This document shows, piece by piece, positions 38,103 to 51,343 of a stretch of 64,000 bases of DNA. Source of the stretch: Tricholoma matsutake (taxonomy: Eukaryota > Basidiomycota > Agaricomycetes > Agaricales > Tricholomataceae); assembly GCA_026075535.2 (NCBI GenBank), contig AP026544.2, positions 5,332,001 through 5,396,000 on the forward strand, written 5' to 3'. Numbering within the stretch: the stretch's first letter is position 1; each line of letters begins with the position of its first letter. Under the pieces are notes generated by a model that was given only the letters and a program-made list of their open reading frames with translations, was not told where the DNA came from and did not search any database. The translations under genes and the position numbers were made by a program.

Positions 38103-38762
38103 GTCCATGATGATCGTAAGGAATTAATTACAACCATATAATCATGTTGGTGACATTATGGTTTCATAAGAAACCTAGGGCCACATGGTAACAGCTCACT
38201 GAAACATGACACAAAGGAAGAACATACATCTGAAGCAGTAACTGCCAATAAGCAGAGAGGTAAAATTCTAATGACCTTGCTGAAATGCATACTAAGAAAG
38301 TTGCAATGCAATGCAGAACAAAAACCAATATCTGATAGATTGAACTCGAAATCACATCACACACAAGAGAACCATTGGCAGGATTAATGAGACACTGTCT
38401 GGTCATGCCAAAACACATGGAAGTTTTTTGTTCAAAGACAGAACAGTGAATTTCAGGACACCACACATGCAGCTCAAGAGGTTTGACAGTCAAGGTAGAA
38501 CGTTCTACCAGATGAACAGGACAGACAAATCCAAATCTGCAAGGATTGTCGTATGATGGATGACATTGAATAGCACAAGGTAATATATGCTGGTTAAAAA
38601 AGTATTGCTTAGCACAATAAGTTGAGGAGCAATACAAACCAACTTACAGTGGCAGTATACAGACCCTGTAGCAGGATAACATTGAGGCAACAGAATGCAA
38701 GCACAAGGACATGGATGACCTGCATGACTCAGAACTTGTTGAAGGTGAGAAGCAAGATGCAA
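38103..38762 (-). pseudogene. Probable 5' coding part of Helitron H1
   Basis: Minus-strand frames at 38505-38762 and 38164-38637 read as Cys/Leu-rich protein (CRFGFVCPVHLVERSTLTVK). They continue across the retroposon target site into 35857. No domain is recognised. A coding role is inferred from position only. Confidence 0.4.
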
Positions 38763-38846
38763 TGCATGGAAACAAGATCAACATGATCACCACTTGGGGG
38801 TAGAGGCCAATTACTGGCATATACGAGTCCTTATGTTAGAATTTTT

Positions 38847-40508
38847 TTATTTCTTCGTGTATATTGCCAGTACAGCTTGTGCATTATTGCAATATCTGAA
38901 TTTTTTCTCATCAAAGTCAGTAATGTGACCCTCTTTTCTGCATTTTGTTTTTGTTACCATACCATCGTGGAACCACACATCTTTGTTAGAAATTATTCTC
39001 GATGTAAAATGAAAGTCAGCAAGATAAACAATACCCCTTAGTGGAATAGAGGATGTGGTGCTTCCATTAACTTTAACAGTTTTGCTAATGGCAATATTGT
39101 TTGACTCAAGACTAAAGACCAGAATCTCAGGTGGAAATATGAACCCATGGTTTAATGTTTGCTGAGAGTTACAGCCATTACATATTATAGATTCCTCCTG
39201 CCATGATTTAAACCATTCATTAACACTTTTGGCTCTTGCATGAATATACATCAAATTGTCTGGTTGATTTGTTGGCATTTCAGCATTGCAGACTGCACAT
39301 TGAATCTTGGCATAGGAAAATCTTTCTGTACCATTTACAAGTTTACTTGCCAGATCTATGATACTAGTACCAGTGGCACCTTTAGGAAACATTTCTTGAC
39401 TTTCATTATGAAGCATGTTTCTAACCTTATTCCTTGATTTTTTCAGTGATGTTTTAGCTCTTGCAGTTTCTTTAAATCCAACTACAAGCATTTCAAGAGG
39501 TTTGCTAACCAAACTAGGTATTCTAAGCCATTTGTTTGGATTTTGAATCCATATATCATGAAGTATTGTAAAGATTGCATCATATGCACAGCTCCAGTCT
39601 TTTGAATCCCATGATAGCCCAACTGGTGATGTTTGCATATCATCTGATGAGGAGGAGACTTTAAGTTTTTTCTTTTTTAATGCAGTTTCATCATCATCTT
39701 CAGCCAACTTGTGTTTTTTACTGTTGCTGTTTGTAATAGTCCCTTTGGCAATAATAAAATTATGAGTGTCAGGCACTTTGGGTGATATCTGTATACTATT
39801 ATCTTTTCCTTTATTTGATTGATCTTTCTTATCAATAATTTGCCATGGAGTATCTGTTATAACAGGAAGAAGATCCATAGGATTTGATGAAGTCCATTTA
39901 AGCTGACTTGGAACATTTGGTTGGATGTATGTTGTCCCTTTGTATGTCTGAAATTGATGCACTAATGCATTGTGCAAGTTACCATCAATGTGCTTTGGTA
40001 ATAAATCCTCATATGATAACTTTGTGATATCATCAAGAATTTCCAATTCTCTGAATTCTTGTCTAAGATATCCAGAAGCACCACATGTTATCTTACAGTC
40101 ATCAAATCCTTGAATTATAACAGTGCCTTCACAAGTTGCACTTCTTGACAATGCAGTATAATATGCCATATGACTTCTACAGCTATTAAGATTGACAACA
40201 TTAATCTTTCTTGTTTTGCCTTGTGATGCATAATCAGTCATTGCAAAGTTAGGAAGCACAGGAATTTGTGATCGGGTAACTTTCAAGGCAACATCACTAG
40301 GAGTCACACATACTATAGGACTTGACAACCTTGTCAAAGGTACTACATTCTCTGGCAAGCCTTCTAATTGTATGGACTTTGCAGGATTATTGAGCTTAAC
40401 AAACAAAGTATCAATTATCTTCTGCCCTTGAGGGCCAATAGCTGCTTGCCATCCAACTATATGGCCCTCTTGTCCTTTAATGATGCACAATTCAGTAGCT
40501 TCATTGTG
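38847..40508 (-). pseudogene. Helitron H2 helicase C-terminus fused to USP-like cysteine protease
   Basis: A 547-codon open stretch begins in the helicase C-terminus (FAMTDYASQGKTRKINVVNL, YYTALSRSA, RQEFRELEILDD). It then passes a Lys/Ser linker with KKHKLAEDDDETALKKKKLK. A protease-like domain follows: Cys box DWSCAYDAIFTILHDIW, a zinc-finger-like insert (CAVCNAEM, CNGC), then IPLRGIVYLADFHFTSRI and VWFHDGM. By analogy with ubiquitin-specific proteases, the catalytic residues would be the Cys of WSCAYD, the His of FHFTSR and the Asp of FHDG. It might deubiquitinate host factors or process the long polyprotein (inference). The TGA at 40509-40511 separates it from the upstream frame. Confidence 0.8.
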
Positions 40509-43183
40509 TCAAATCATTACAGGCATGCCAATACATAATGACAATTTACCTGGCACATGATCTGAAGCAGAGTGTCTCAAATCCCATAGAATATTCTGAA
40601 GTTTTGGTGGAATTTCTCCATTATTCAAAGTTTGTTTTTTACGCATACACTTTTTTCCTTTAGCTGGATCATCCTCTTGTCCAAAGTGATCCACCAAATA
40701 AAATGAAGTTAATGTTTGACCTGTTTCTGCTGTGAACCACTCTGATCCTAATTGGTTAATTTTATCTTTTTGAACATTTAGTCCTGTGATAATTGATACA
40801 TTACAATATTTTTTATCTGCTAACTTTGGTTGCTTGGAACCTCGGCCAGCTATTCTTGATCTCAGAAAGGATATGTCTTGTGGAGTACAAGCAGCATATC
40901 GCATGTTCTCTAGTGCTGTTTGTAACTTAGTATCATTAGGTGTTTGGGTTTTTTGTCGCATGTTTTGTCATAAGATTACAACAGTTGTAACTTGATGCCA
41001 TAATGCTTTTCCAATAGCTGATTGTTGTCCTCTTGCCGTTTGTGATGCATTCACTGATGTTCCAACACTACCAGCATACAAACTATCACTCCAACTGGAG
41101 GTAACTGTGCAAAAAATCATGTTGATACCTCCAAATAGAGTATCCATTGTATTCCTTGCTTTTGCAATTTGTGCACTTATTCTATACAAATTGTGACATG
41201 CGAGCATTGAGACTTCATCTAAAAAGATGTAGTCCACACCATCAAGTCGTGCTTTGACAAGTGCCATCATTGAATGTTCATTTCCACCCAGTTCATGTTG
41301 TTGATTATTAGACATTCTTATTCCAAGAACAGAATGATAAGTAGAACCATTTAACAGAGCAGCAGCAGAGCCAGTAGGAGCCAGTATCATAATACGATGT
41401 GATTCATTTCATTTTTCAAAGAAGGCTGTTAACGCTTTAATAACTTGTGATTTTCCAGTACCACCCATGCCACCCAAGTACATCTTTAGCTGACTTGGCT
41501 TTGCCATTGTGGCATGATTAGCTACAATTCTGAAAGCACGCTCCTGATCATTGTTTAACATATATTCAATAACAGTATCATCAATTATTTTTTGCTTTTC
41601 TTGTTGTTCAGCCTTAAAGTTTTTTCGTAAATAACTAATATCTTGAACAACAATATTGTTAAAATTGTGTGCTTCCAATGGTTCACCTTTTTCATTGACA
41701 GGAAGATGTTGTCCTCTGAGTGCTAAGACTGCATCCCTTGCTGTCTTTATTAATGTACTCCATTTACTACCTGGAAGTTCAATTTCAGGACTGAAGCCTT
41801 GTGGATTAATATGCTCAATAGCATCAGGACATTTATCTAACCATCCTGCATTTTGTACAATATTTTCAATTGTATTCATCTCTTCCAACTTTTGAATATG
41901 TGCAAACATTGGCTCGAGATAAAGATTTTCATCCATTTCATCAACTTCATCATTATTATTATCATCATAGTCTAATATATTCTGATCTAGATCTTTAAGA
42001 ACATTGTCTGTAGCCCACAATGGAAAAATCCCATCTTTATTTTCTTTTGTTTTCAACTTAGCATAATAATCATCTCTTGCATCATTACATTCATATCTTA
42101 AATTGAAGTTTTTCATCAATTGATTATCTCTGACAGTAAAATCATGCTTTACAAATGTTTCATCCCATGTTTTGTGAACAGATTTTAAATCAGTTCCAAT
42201 TCGCCATGGCTTAAATAATGTAAGCATTGTCAAACAATAATATTCATGATTGCCTTGATCGCATCTTGGTAAAGTACCTCCAATAAAATTTGGAACAATA
42301 CTTTCATCATCTACCTGTTGAGCATAATGTGTTTTATACTGAGGATGTGATGACAATAAATCATATTCTTGTCCTACATCTTCATATAATTCATCTGCAT
42401 CTTCATTATCCAATACATTTAATTCATCGTCCGATTCATTATTTGATTTTCCACCTCCGCAATGTAATGAAGGATCATTTTGCAATAGGTCAAGTTCATC
42501 ATCAGTATCATCACTGTCAATTGTATCATGATCACATTTGTCTTGCTCTTTTTCATCAAACTCCGCTTGCTGGACTTTAGATCGTTTTTTCTTTTGAACT
42601 CGTCAGATCCAATCATATAAGCTTAAATTGTCATATAATTTGGGTCGATGCATATAATCTTGCACGTTTGATAAACCAACTATTTTACCCATATTGTTAT
42701 TGAGAACAACTTTGGTTGGCTTATCAGTAGCAGAATTCCAAGAACTTTGAACTTCATGTACAAAGTTTTTCCAATAGAAATTGACAAACTTAAATCCGGT
42801 GTAATGATCTGGATTACATAGCAAATACAGACAAGCCATTGGGCTTCCAAATTCCATCTTACTGGTCAAAGCATTTACCATTTGCATTATTAAAGACTTT
42901 GCAGTATTCTTTCTATTTGAGTTACCAGCAACAATTGTTTCTGATGACCTGTCAAAAATACGTCGAATCATATCAAACATCGAATATGTTGATAAACCAG
43001 GCTTGGTCACATAGTCTGAAATATATGCAACTATTGCCTTTACTGCAGTACCTGATAGCAAACTAGCTGTATCAGTATTGCATCTGAATATATATGTTAC
43101 AGCAGGTGTGAAGGTGTTTAGCCAGGATTCACCCTTTTTAATTCATAATGCACCAGTCAATGGATCCACCATTGTATGGTTAA
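40509..43183 (-). pseudogene. Helitron H2: Rep tyrosine block and PIF1 helicase
   Basis: Just inside the element C target site come TMVDPLTGAL and the Rep tyrosine block AYISDYVTKPGLSTY (about 43000-43040), with both tyrosines present. LYLLCNPDHYTGFKF and an acidic linker (SDDELNVLDNEDADEL) follow. The PIF1 helicase has Walker A in LGGMGGTGKSQVIKAL (about 41425-41475), PTGSAAALLNGSTYHS and Walker B in YIFLDEVSML (about 41205-41235). TGA stops lie at 43143-43145, 42603-42605, 41409-41411 and 40968-40970. Confidence 0.9.
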
Positions 43184-43609
43184 TATAAGGGCAACCTAAG
43201 CCTCTAGCAAAGGGAAATCTGAAGTTAAAATTATACTACATAATACAGGCATTGGGGACACACCTAGCAAAGGGAAATCCGAAGAGAAAACTCTAAGGAT
43301 CCCCTTGCTGATGCCCAGTATATGTGAAGACGACAAAAATCAAATATAACCTAAAAATAGAAAAAGGCGGAGATAGGTGGATCAAGGCCGCTGCATGACA
43401 TCATACCAAGGGGTATGTGTTGGAAGGGGTACTCCGCCTCTAAATATAAAAGTGTCAACATGTACAAACATGATAGCAAGGGAAAATTAGTAATAAAATC
43501 CGGAAAATTCATAGAAAATGAAGAATAGAAGGAAATGAGGTGGGGAAAAATATAGGACGAACATAAAAAATAGGAAAAACACACAGGGCACCCCCCTAGT
43601 CCCCTTACA
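43184..43609 (-). repeat. 3' LTR of gypsy element C
   Basis: Minus-strand TGTAAGGGGACTAG...CCCTTATA, 426 bp, nearly identical to the 5' LTR and alignable to the solo LTR at 13087-13512. Confidence 0.95.
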
Positions 43610-43644
43610 TCACCCCCTCTCTAAGATGCATTGCCCCGATGCAT

Positions 43645-46600
43645 TCAAAATCGCATACAACCAAAGTCCGTGACTTGAATGCGACGCGGTGCAGCAGTGT
43701 GCCGTCGGTGGAATTCCTTGATTAACCGAGGGGCATTTACATCAGACTCTTTGACCCATGAGTTCTCCTCATACCCATAACCCTTCCAATGTACCAAATA
43801 CTGGAGTTTTCCTCAATGCAAATGGCTGTCCAAGATTGACTTGACTTTGTATTGGGGTTCTCCCTCGATCACTGTAGGTGGTGGTGGTGGGTGTGAATGG
43901 CATCCCGGGAACGGATCTGGGGGAGCTGGAAGCAATTTGATGACATGGAAGACAGGATGGAGTCTGGACATGGAGGCTGGGAGGCGTAGACAATAGGCAT
44001 GCGTTCCAATGCACTTGACAATGGGGAAAGGTCCCAAGAAGCAATGAGCAAGTTTCTTGGATGGACGTGTAGTGGAGATGTCACTGGAGTCAAGATAAAC
44101 TCGATCACCAACCTTGTACTTAGGGGTTGGGGAGTGGCATTGGTTGTAAAATCGCGCCATGTCATCCTTTGCCTTTGCTAAGGCTGCCCTTGCCTCCTCC
44201 AAGCTATCCCTCATGCGTTCTGTGAACTCATTCACCATCTCGATGTGTGAGGGAGTTTGGCGAGGTTCAAATCCCATGCGTGGATGTCGTCCAGTGTCTA
44301 AGAGGAAAGGGGTCTGTTGAGTGGAAGCATGGACATGGTTGTTGTATCCAAACTCGGCCAAAGGAAGGAGATCATCCCAATCATCCTGGTGTTCATTGAC
44401 AAAGAGGCAGATGTACTGCTCCAGTTCCTGGTTGACTCGCTCCATCTGGCCATCAGTTTGTGGGTGATAAGCGGTTGAAGTGAGGAGTTTGATCCCCAGG
44501 AGTTGGTACAGCTCACGAGTGAACTCTGCCATGAACTGAGGGCCACGATCCAAGAGGAAGGCACCAGGAAGTCCATGTAATTTCCACACGTGGTGGAGGT
44601 AGAGTCGAGCGGCACCTAGGGCACTGACAGTGGTATGAGTGGGAATGAAGTGAGCGTGTTTTCCCACTGAGTCAACTGTGCACATCACCACATCAAACCC
44701 ATTTGACTCTGGCAATTCCACCACAAAGTCGACACTGACGACATCCCAACGACTCTCTGGAACAGGAAGAGGGTGTAGCTCACCAATAGGCTTGCGACGA
44801 GGAACCTTGGTGCGTAAGCAAAGGTCACAAGTGCGACAATACTGACCAATGAGCCGTGACATTTGTGGCCACCAATAGTTCCGTGAGGTGAGCTCCAAGG
44901 TCTTCCAGCATCCGGGGTGGCCAGCAATCTGTGAGTCATGGTGTTGGGATATGATGCGCCGGCGAAGGTCTGGGTCATTGGGAACATAGATGCGATCCCT
45001 GAAATACAACAAGTCCTCCTTTTCAGCCCACTCTGCCGCACGTAAGGAAAGGGTCGATCCCTTCCTCAGTTCTTTAACAGCTCGGGTGACAACATCCTCA
45101 TGTAAACCGCTACGGTTTGCGCGACGAATGTCACGTAGGATGTCCCGCTCCTCGCCCTGGGGTGCGATGCCTTCCAGTGCCCGAATGGTGAACAGGTCTG
45201 GCTGCAACAGCACAATGTTTTGGTTGTCACCGCTGCCATCCCCATGGTCTGCACGTTGGGATAGGGCATCGGTCTTCCCCATGCTGCGACCCGGACGGTG
45301 GTGCAAGGAGAAGTCGAATCTAGATAGATACAGGGACCAACGAGCTTGATGACGGTTCAATTTCTTGGCCATCATGAAGTACTCGAGATTCTTGTGATCT
45401 GTCCAAATTTCCACCTTGTGTTGGGCACCCTCAAGGAAGTGTCGCCACTCCTCAAGTGCATGCATTATTGCCAACATCTCCTTGTCATGGATCTCGTAGT
45501 TTCGCTCTACAGCACTAAGGCTTTTGGAGTAGAATGCAACAGGATGCCACTTCTGGTCCTCCGGAGACTGCTGAGACAACACGGCGCCCGTCGCAAAGTC
45601 AGAACTGTCGGCTTCTACATGAAAAGGACGTGAATCGTCAGCAAAGGTAAGGATCGGAGCAGAAGTGACCATCTCCTTAAGCTTTTTGAACGCCTCCTGT
45701 TGTGCATTATCCCACCTCCATGCCTCCTTTCCTGTCAAGTTGAACAGTGGTCACGCATGATGTGAGAAATCCTTGATAAAACGCCGATAGAAATTGATGA
45801 AGTCCAGGAAAGACTGCACCTCCTTCTTGTTCGTGGGCGTCGGCCAAGCTGTGACCCCGTTTACCTTGATAGGATCCATCTCCACTTGACCCTCCGAGAT
45901 AATCAGGCTGAGGTACTCAATCTTGGTCCTTTCGAACTCGCATTTGTCCTGACGAAGGTAGAGTTTGTACCGTCAAAGTCGCTCTAGGATGAGGTGCATG
46001 ATGCGACGGTGCTCTTCAACTGTGCGAGTGAAGATGAGGATGTCATCAAGATAGATGCAGACAACGCCTTCAAGGATGAGGTCATGGAAGATGTCGTTCA
46101 TCATGGTCTGAAAGGTGGCAGGGCTATTAGTAAGGCCAAAGAACATGACAAGCGGTTCAAAAAGACCACAGTTGGTACGAAAGGCTGCCTTCCACTCATC
46201 TCCCTCCTTTATCCTCACATTATTATAGCCCCAACAGACATCGAGCTTGGTGAAGTATTGGGCTCCATGGAGCTGGTTTACGAGTTCGGAGATGAGGGGT
46301 AGTGGTTAGCGATTTTTGACTGTGATGTTGTTGAGCCTTCTGTAGTCTTGAACCGGTCGAAGTGAGTCATCCTTCTTCTTGACAAAGAAAAAGGGAGAGG
46401 CCATGGGTGACTTCGATGGTCGAATACGTCCAGAGGCCAGGTGCTCATCGATGAACTGGTCAAGCTGCCATTGTTCTTCCGGAGAGAGAGGATAGACCTT
46501 GCAGGATGAAGGGGTTGTGCCGGGGGTGAGTTCAATCACGTGATCCCATGGCTTGCACGCAGGAAGAGAGTCAAATGACTCCTTGGAGAACACGTCTTCA

Positions 46601-47523
46601 AACTCATGGAGATGAGGGAGTAAGGAGTTAGTAGAGGATTTAGCAGCGTTGTTTTTGTGGAAGGCCTCGGCAAGGCGTTGGGATATGTTTGATGTGGCAC
46701 ACACCTCATGCGATGAGCGAATCGCAGTGTAGAAGATCCGATCACCCTCCTCCACTTCCTCTGGGTCCTCATCATCATCATCCAAGTCTGGCATTAGATC
46801 AGGAACCCCTTCCAATTCCACTTCAGGTATAGGCAGGGGTCCAGCACAACACTTCTGAGTACGTCGTATTGCCGCCTTCTGTCCACGACATTCTTGCCTG
46901 GCTTCTGTGAAACACGTCCGACAGCGGGATGGACATCGGCTCATGGTAACCTCCCCGGTACACCAGTCGACCTCTGGGTTATGGTCTCGAAGCCATGGAT
47001 ATCCCAAAATCACCTTTTGCTTTCCTAATTGAGTGACAGCAAAAAGGGCACGCTCACTATGATCTTTGTAATGGAGAACCAGGTCTGCAACCTCTCGGAT
47101 GGCACCAGCTTCATTTGGGGATCCATCCACGTTATATACAGGTATCGGACGTGAGAGTGAGCAAGTATTTAGGCGATGTTGTTGTACCAGATGGGAGTCG
47201 ATGAAGAGACCAGTCGCACCAGAGTCCAGGAGTGCAGAGACACTGAGTATCTGTCCAGTGTTGGTCGTCTGCAGTTCGATGGCTAGGTTTAAGGAATGTG
47301 CAGAGGGAGTGGATGCCACAATATACTTGCATGGTAGTTTATGCTCCCATGATTTAATTTTGGGACGTGGAGTAGAAGGAGAGATGGGGAGAGCAGGTAC
47401 ATCTTTAGCCAACTTTGAAGGGTCAGAGAGGGGAGCAGTCACAGAAATGGATTCATTCTCCGGGGATTCAACTGACAAGACTTCAAAGCGGTTATGGACA
47501 GGCAGTGAGGGCGTACAATTCAC
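43645..47523 (-). pseudogene. Gypsy element C pol: protease, RT, RNase H, integrase, chromodomain
   Basis: Protease active site SALLDSGATGLFIDS (about 47200-47245). RT has SPMASPFFFVKKKD, then [10 protein letters not shown] (about 46035-46065). RNase H begins VEADSSDFATGAVLS. A long open frame (45738-43813) holds the integrase zinc-binding region (QHHDSQIAGH, CDLC) and DDE residues in VDFVVELP, LLDRGPQF and QTDGQMERVNQELE. The chromodomain (LQYLVHWKGYGYEENSW) ends at TGA 43645. Premature stops: TAA near 46303-46305, TGA at 45973-45975, near 45749 and near 43813. Pol is in a different frame from gag and overlaps its end. Confidence 0.92.
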
Positions 47524-48773
47524 TCGCTGCGAATAGGAAAATCCTGCTCCTCTACAACTTCCAACTTAATCTCCTCTGCAACTTGATCCTTCGCTTCCTC
47601 AACATCTACAAGTGCCAACAAATCTTGCAGGAGTTTGTCTCGTCCCTCGGGGGTGAGCATGCGGATATCCTGACGATGGGGACACACTCCAGCCCTGTGT
47701 CCAGGTTCCCCACAACGGTAGCAGAGATCCAACTTACGTGCACAGCTGCGGGCTGCATCAACATCCATTGGTACTGGGACATTGACAGCTGGTGTGGGAG
47801 TTTGACGAACAGGAATGGGGTTAGGGCAGGGGAGGCTTCGATTGAAGGTGTAGGGTGTATGAGTGGTAGTTGGAGCACGGAATGCAGCATTAAACGCCAC
47901 ATTTGTAAGTTGGTTCTCGTCACAGAGTGAAGCAGCTTCATACCAAGCAAGGATATCATCGTCTGCTGGGCGCCCTTCCAACATCTGTGCAATCTGGTCC
48001 TGAATTTCTCAGTTGAGCCCCCGTCGGAACTTCACCACCACTGCTAACCCACTCCCATATCCTGCCATGTCCACCAAATCCTTGAACTCATCAATATAGT
48101 CATCCATGGATTGACGTCCCTGGTGGTAAGCGGATGACTCAAGTCGTGTCACTGCTCGGTGGCATTCATTGAGGGGGCAGAAGTGGCATACAAACTCAGC
48201 TCGAAAGTCACCCCAAGTGGAGAAGGGTAGAGAACCGAGTTCTTTAGTTTGACATAGGATACGGTCCACATAGAGATAGGCGCGTTCAGATTTCATGTAT
48301 GTGAAGGCCCAATAAATTTTTGCAGCCTCATCGACGAATTGATGCGACTGGAGACTAATGTATAACTCACAGGAATTAAGGAATGCACATCCCTGCGCAC
48401 GTGCACCATTAAATTAGGCGGGGGGGGATGGTTTGATCTGGGCACATTCCTTAGTGGACGTGTTTGGCAAAATGTCATTGTTGGGTGCGCTTGGAGTCGT
48501 AAAGGGGGAACTATTGGTCGTAGGGTTAGCCTGGAGGGTCCTAACGAAGTTTTCAATCGTAGATTTAAGCGAGTCGATTTGCGCGCGCATTCTGGAAACG
48601 TTGCTTTCAAGCGCGTCGAAGCGTTCTGATGCGTCCATGTTGCTAGGGAGCGCGTTTGGCGAAAATGGTGGCGTAATAAAGGCGAGATTATCTGGAACAG
48701 TGTGTAGGGACTCTGTGGAGCTTTGGGAAGCATCGTCCAGTCCGTACCTGCCTATCTTGGGCAGCGCGTTCAC
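47520..48773 (-). pseudogene. Gypsy element C gag
   Basis: The N-terminal part has a coiled-coil-like segment (ERFDALESNVSRMRAQIDSL). A capsid block (SLPFSTWGDFRAEFVCHFCP, YHQGRQSMDDYIDEFKDLV) follows, then a CCHC zinc knuckle CYRCGEPGHRAGVC. Two premature stops occur: TAA near 48412 and TGA at 48009-48011 (GLN-EIQDQIA, Arg expected). Gag packages element RNA. Its end overlaps the start of pol in another frame. Confidence 0.88.
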
Positions 48774-48804
48774 GATTTTCGGGCCTTAGGGGAGAGTTTT
48801 CTAC

Positions 48805-49230
48805 TATAAGGGCAACCTAAGCCTCTAGCAAAGGGAAATCCGAAGTTAAAATTATACTACATAATACAGGCATTGGGGACACACCTAGCAAAGGGAAATC
48901 CGAAGAGAAAACTCTAAGGATCCCCTTGCTGATGCCCAGTATATGTGAAGACGACAAAAATCAAATATAACCTAAAAATAGAAAAAGGCGGAGATAGGTG
49001 GATCAAGGCCGCTGCATGACATCATACCAAGGGGTATGTGTTGGAAGGGGTACTCCGCCTCTAAATATAAAAGTGTCAACATGTACAAACATGATAGCAA
49101 GGGAAAATTAGTAATAAAATCCGGAAAATTCATAGAAAATGAAGAATAGAAGGAAATGAGGTGGGGAAAAATATAGGACGAACATAAAAAATAGGAAAAA
49201 CACACAGGGCACCCCCCTAGTCCCCTTACA
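48805..49230 (-). repeat. 5' LTR of gypsy element C
   Basis: 426 bp, same ends as the 3' LTR. It is followed on the Helitron side by the duplicated GTTAA (49231-49235). Confidence 0.95.
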
Positions 49231-49235
49231 GTTAA

Positions 49236-50303
49236 CTACTTCAAGTGGAAATCGGGCTTTACAACAACCTTTTTTATTGAGGCAACCTTTTCTAACATCA
49301 TTTCCATCTTTATCCTTTGTTGACATCCTACACTTATGAACATTGGACCGCAAGAGAAGATCATCTACAGTTCTTGTGAATTTCAACCACCAGCTGGTTA
49401 CAGCTAGGCAATCTTTACAATTTTCATGTTCTTTATTTTTACATTGAGGGGGTAATGGTTCTGGCATGGTTTTTGTAGGATCAGTGTAATTGACATTATT
49501 CTTTTTTTTATCTGCTACATTCTGACTAATGTCATCAAGGTTACCATTAAAGAATTCACCTTTACAAACTGATTCCAAGTACTGTACCATTTGTTCTTGG
49601 AAATCAGAAGTTCTGTCTATGATTCTGCTATGAATATCTTGCGGTGACAATGAATTTTTTACCCAAACAAGGAGATGCAGATGCAATGTTAACCTGTCTT
49701 GTTGTTCCACTGTTCCATAATACCCAGAAGTTTTTCCAAATAGTCCATGATGTTTTGATCCTACACCCAGCACATTTTTTATGAATGCACAACACATAAA
49801 GTCAAAAAATTGAGCTGCTGCAGCAGGATTATTAGCCACTAGTCTAGATGCCTCATCAGGTAATCATATCTCAGGTTTAAATTCATCTTTTGTATCAGCA
49901 AAGTACAGACAAATAGGATGTTTGCTATCAGCAGGAGATAAAGTAATAAACCAAGAAGGTGCTCCAAGATGTGATATCAAGGACCATATTTCATTATGCA
50001 TATGTTTTTTGCCTGCAAGGGAACCCTTAACATGACCTCCAACAATATCAAGATCTTTCATAAGTCTGTAGCAATTTTTTTCTGCCTCTGTCTCTGGTTT
50101 TACTCGAATACCTTGACCTAGACACTGACTGATATCAGATAAAACACTTAAATCAATACCAAGCAATCTATCTGTGATTTCTTTGAAATATGGCTTCTCG
50201 GCAGTCAGATAACTGCCTATCGAAGAATCTTTGATTTGTTTGTGATTTAATGCTATCAAGGCAAACGCAGGGTCCATTTGAAAACACTTGTCATGATACA
50301 TAA
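49236..50303 (-). pseudogene. Helitron H2 Rep: HUH endonuclease segment
   Basis: This piece lies between gypsy D (right) and C (left). It starts MYHDKCFQMDPAFALIAL, includes WFITLSPADSKHPICLYF, then the HUH motif DRLTLHLHLLVWV (about 49665-49705), then a Cys/His-rich segment (CKNKEHENCKDC, GCLNKKGCCKARFP) that stops at the C insertion. One TGA at 49864-49866 (KPEI-LPDEA, Arg expected) splits it. Confidence 0.9.
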
Positions 50304-50308
50304 GTAAA

Positions 50309-51027
50309 TGTTACAATTTTCCTTGTAACTCATGGAACCCGATGCACCCAACAATCCCCTCCAGACAGGAGGCACCCCTTGATTCACGCCTAGGGCATGT
50401 CCTTGACATCAGACACACACACAATGCATGCCGACTGCATGCATTTGATCCCCTTCCCGTGGAAGGCACCCTTGACGCATGGTGACTCCATGCACCCGAA
50501 CCCACTCCCACACATGCTGTGATACGACAGCCCCCTGACATGAGGTCCGTGACGTCGGACTCTCATGATTGACATCGGATCCTTGACATTGGATGCCTCA
50601 TGCTAGGCATGAGGCTTATCTGTTATTGTTTCCTGACATGCTGCGCCGCAGCACTCTGTGACATCGGACGCCTCATGCAAGGCATGAGGCCTATTGTTTC
50701 TATTATTACTTGATATGCATCTACCTTTCTGATTGGATGATAAGGACCTCCCTTCTAGTATAAGTACTGCGACTTGTAGTAGGGATGTCCTTAGTTTAGA
50801 TCTAGGCAATTAACAGCCTTAACTTGCAACTCATGAACTTACTCGAAACCACTAAGGAAGCCCCTTAGTGCATGAACCTGAACGACTCTATGCAGAAGCC
50901 CTGCTAGAGTGCACTACTTATCTTATGTCAGACGCTCCGAGTAAGACTAGTGCCGAACGACTCGTCGAGGAAGCACCTCATTGAACGACATCAACTAGAT
51001 CGAGTGGTTGAGGCTTTGCCCTTAACA
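50309..51027 (+). repeat. 5' LTR of gypsy element D
   Basis: 719 bp. It contains palindromes such as GCCTCATGCTAGGCATGAGGC and GCCTCATGCAAGGCATGAGGC (50600-50695) ahead of a TATAAG-like sequence (about 50758), which could be the promoter. Confidence 0.95.
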
Positions 51028-51343
51028 TAAGATCTAAACTATCTGCTAGCCCACCTACCTAGGTGTAGGCAATACATCTCGATACACACCACAGCGACCT
51101 GGGTTTAGACAAACCCCAGACCGACCACCAAGAGAAGCAGAACCACAGCCAGGTTCTTCTTGGTACCGATACAACAGAAGACTAGTCCATTACTCGACCC
51201 CAGCACAGCGTTGGTTCTACGGATCACCTGACAGACAACGAGGAGATTTCCTCACCGACGAAGACTTTGAACAACTACACACACCCCCACCTGAAACATC
51301 CACCCGCTTCTTAACAGACAAAACCGACGACCTCTATAACGAG

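Larger units (their letters stand above)
25863..38762 (-). mobile_element. Helitron H1 (decayed), interrupted by three later insertions
   Basis: Minus-strand order: N-terminal region (38762-35166, split by the retroposon at 35858-38088), DUF6570-like and Helitron Rep regions (35162-32482), PIF1-type helicase (32463-27978, split at 28720-30488), and protease-like domain (27025-25863, separated by a MITE at 27026-27971). Each insertion has target duplications, and removing it restores the local frame. Terminal TC and CTRR-hairpin ends were not identified, so the limits are those of coding similarity. The element lies head-to-tail with H2. Confidence 0.8.
43184..49230 (-). mobile_element. Gypsy element C, LTR to LTR, 6047 bp
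   Basis: LTRs are at 43184-43609 (3') and 48805-49230 (5'), both 426 bp. One difference was seen between them (aaatctgaag against aaatccgaag near 43218 and 48839). The target duplication GTTAA is perfect. A polypurine tract AGAGGGGGTGA precedes the 3' LTR. The element sits inside the Helitron H2 Rep gene in the same orientation. Confidence 0.96.
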
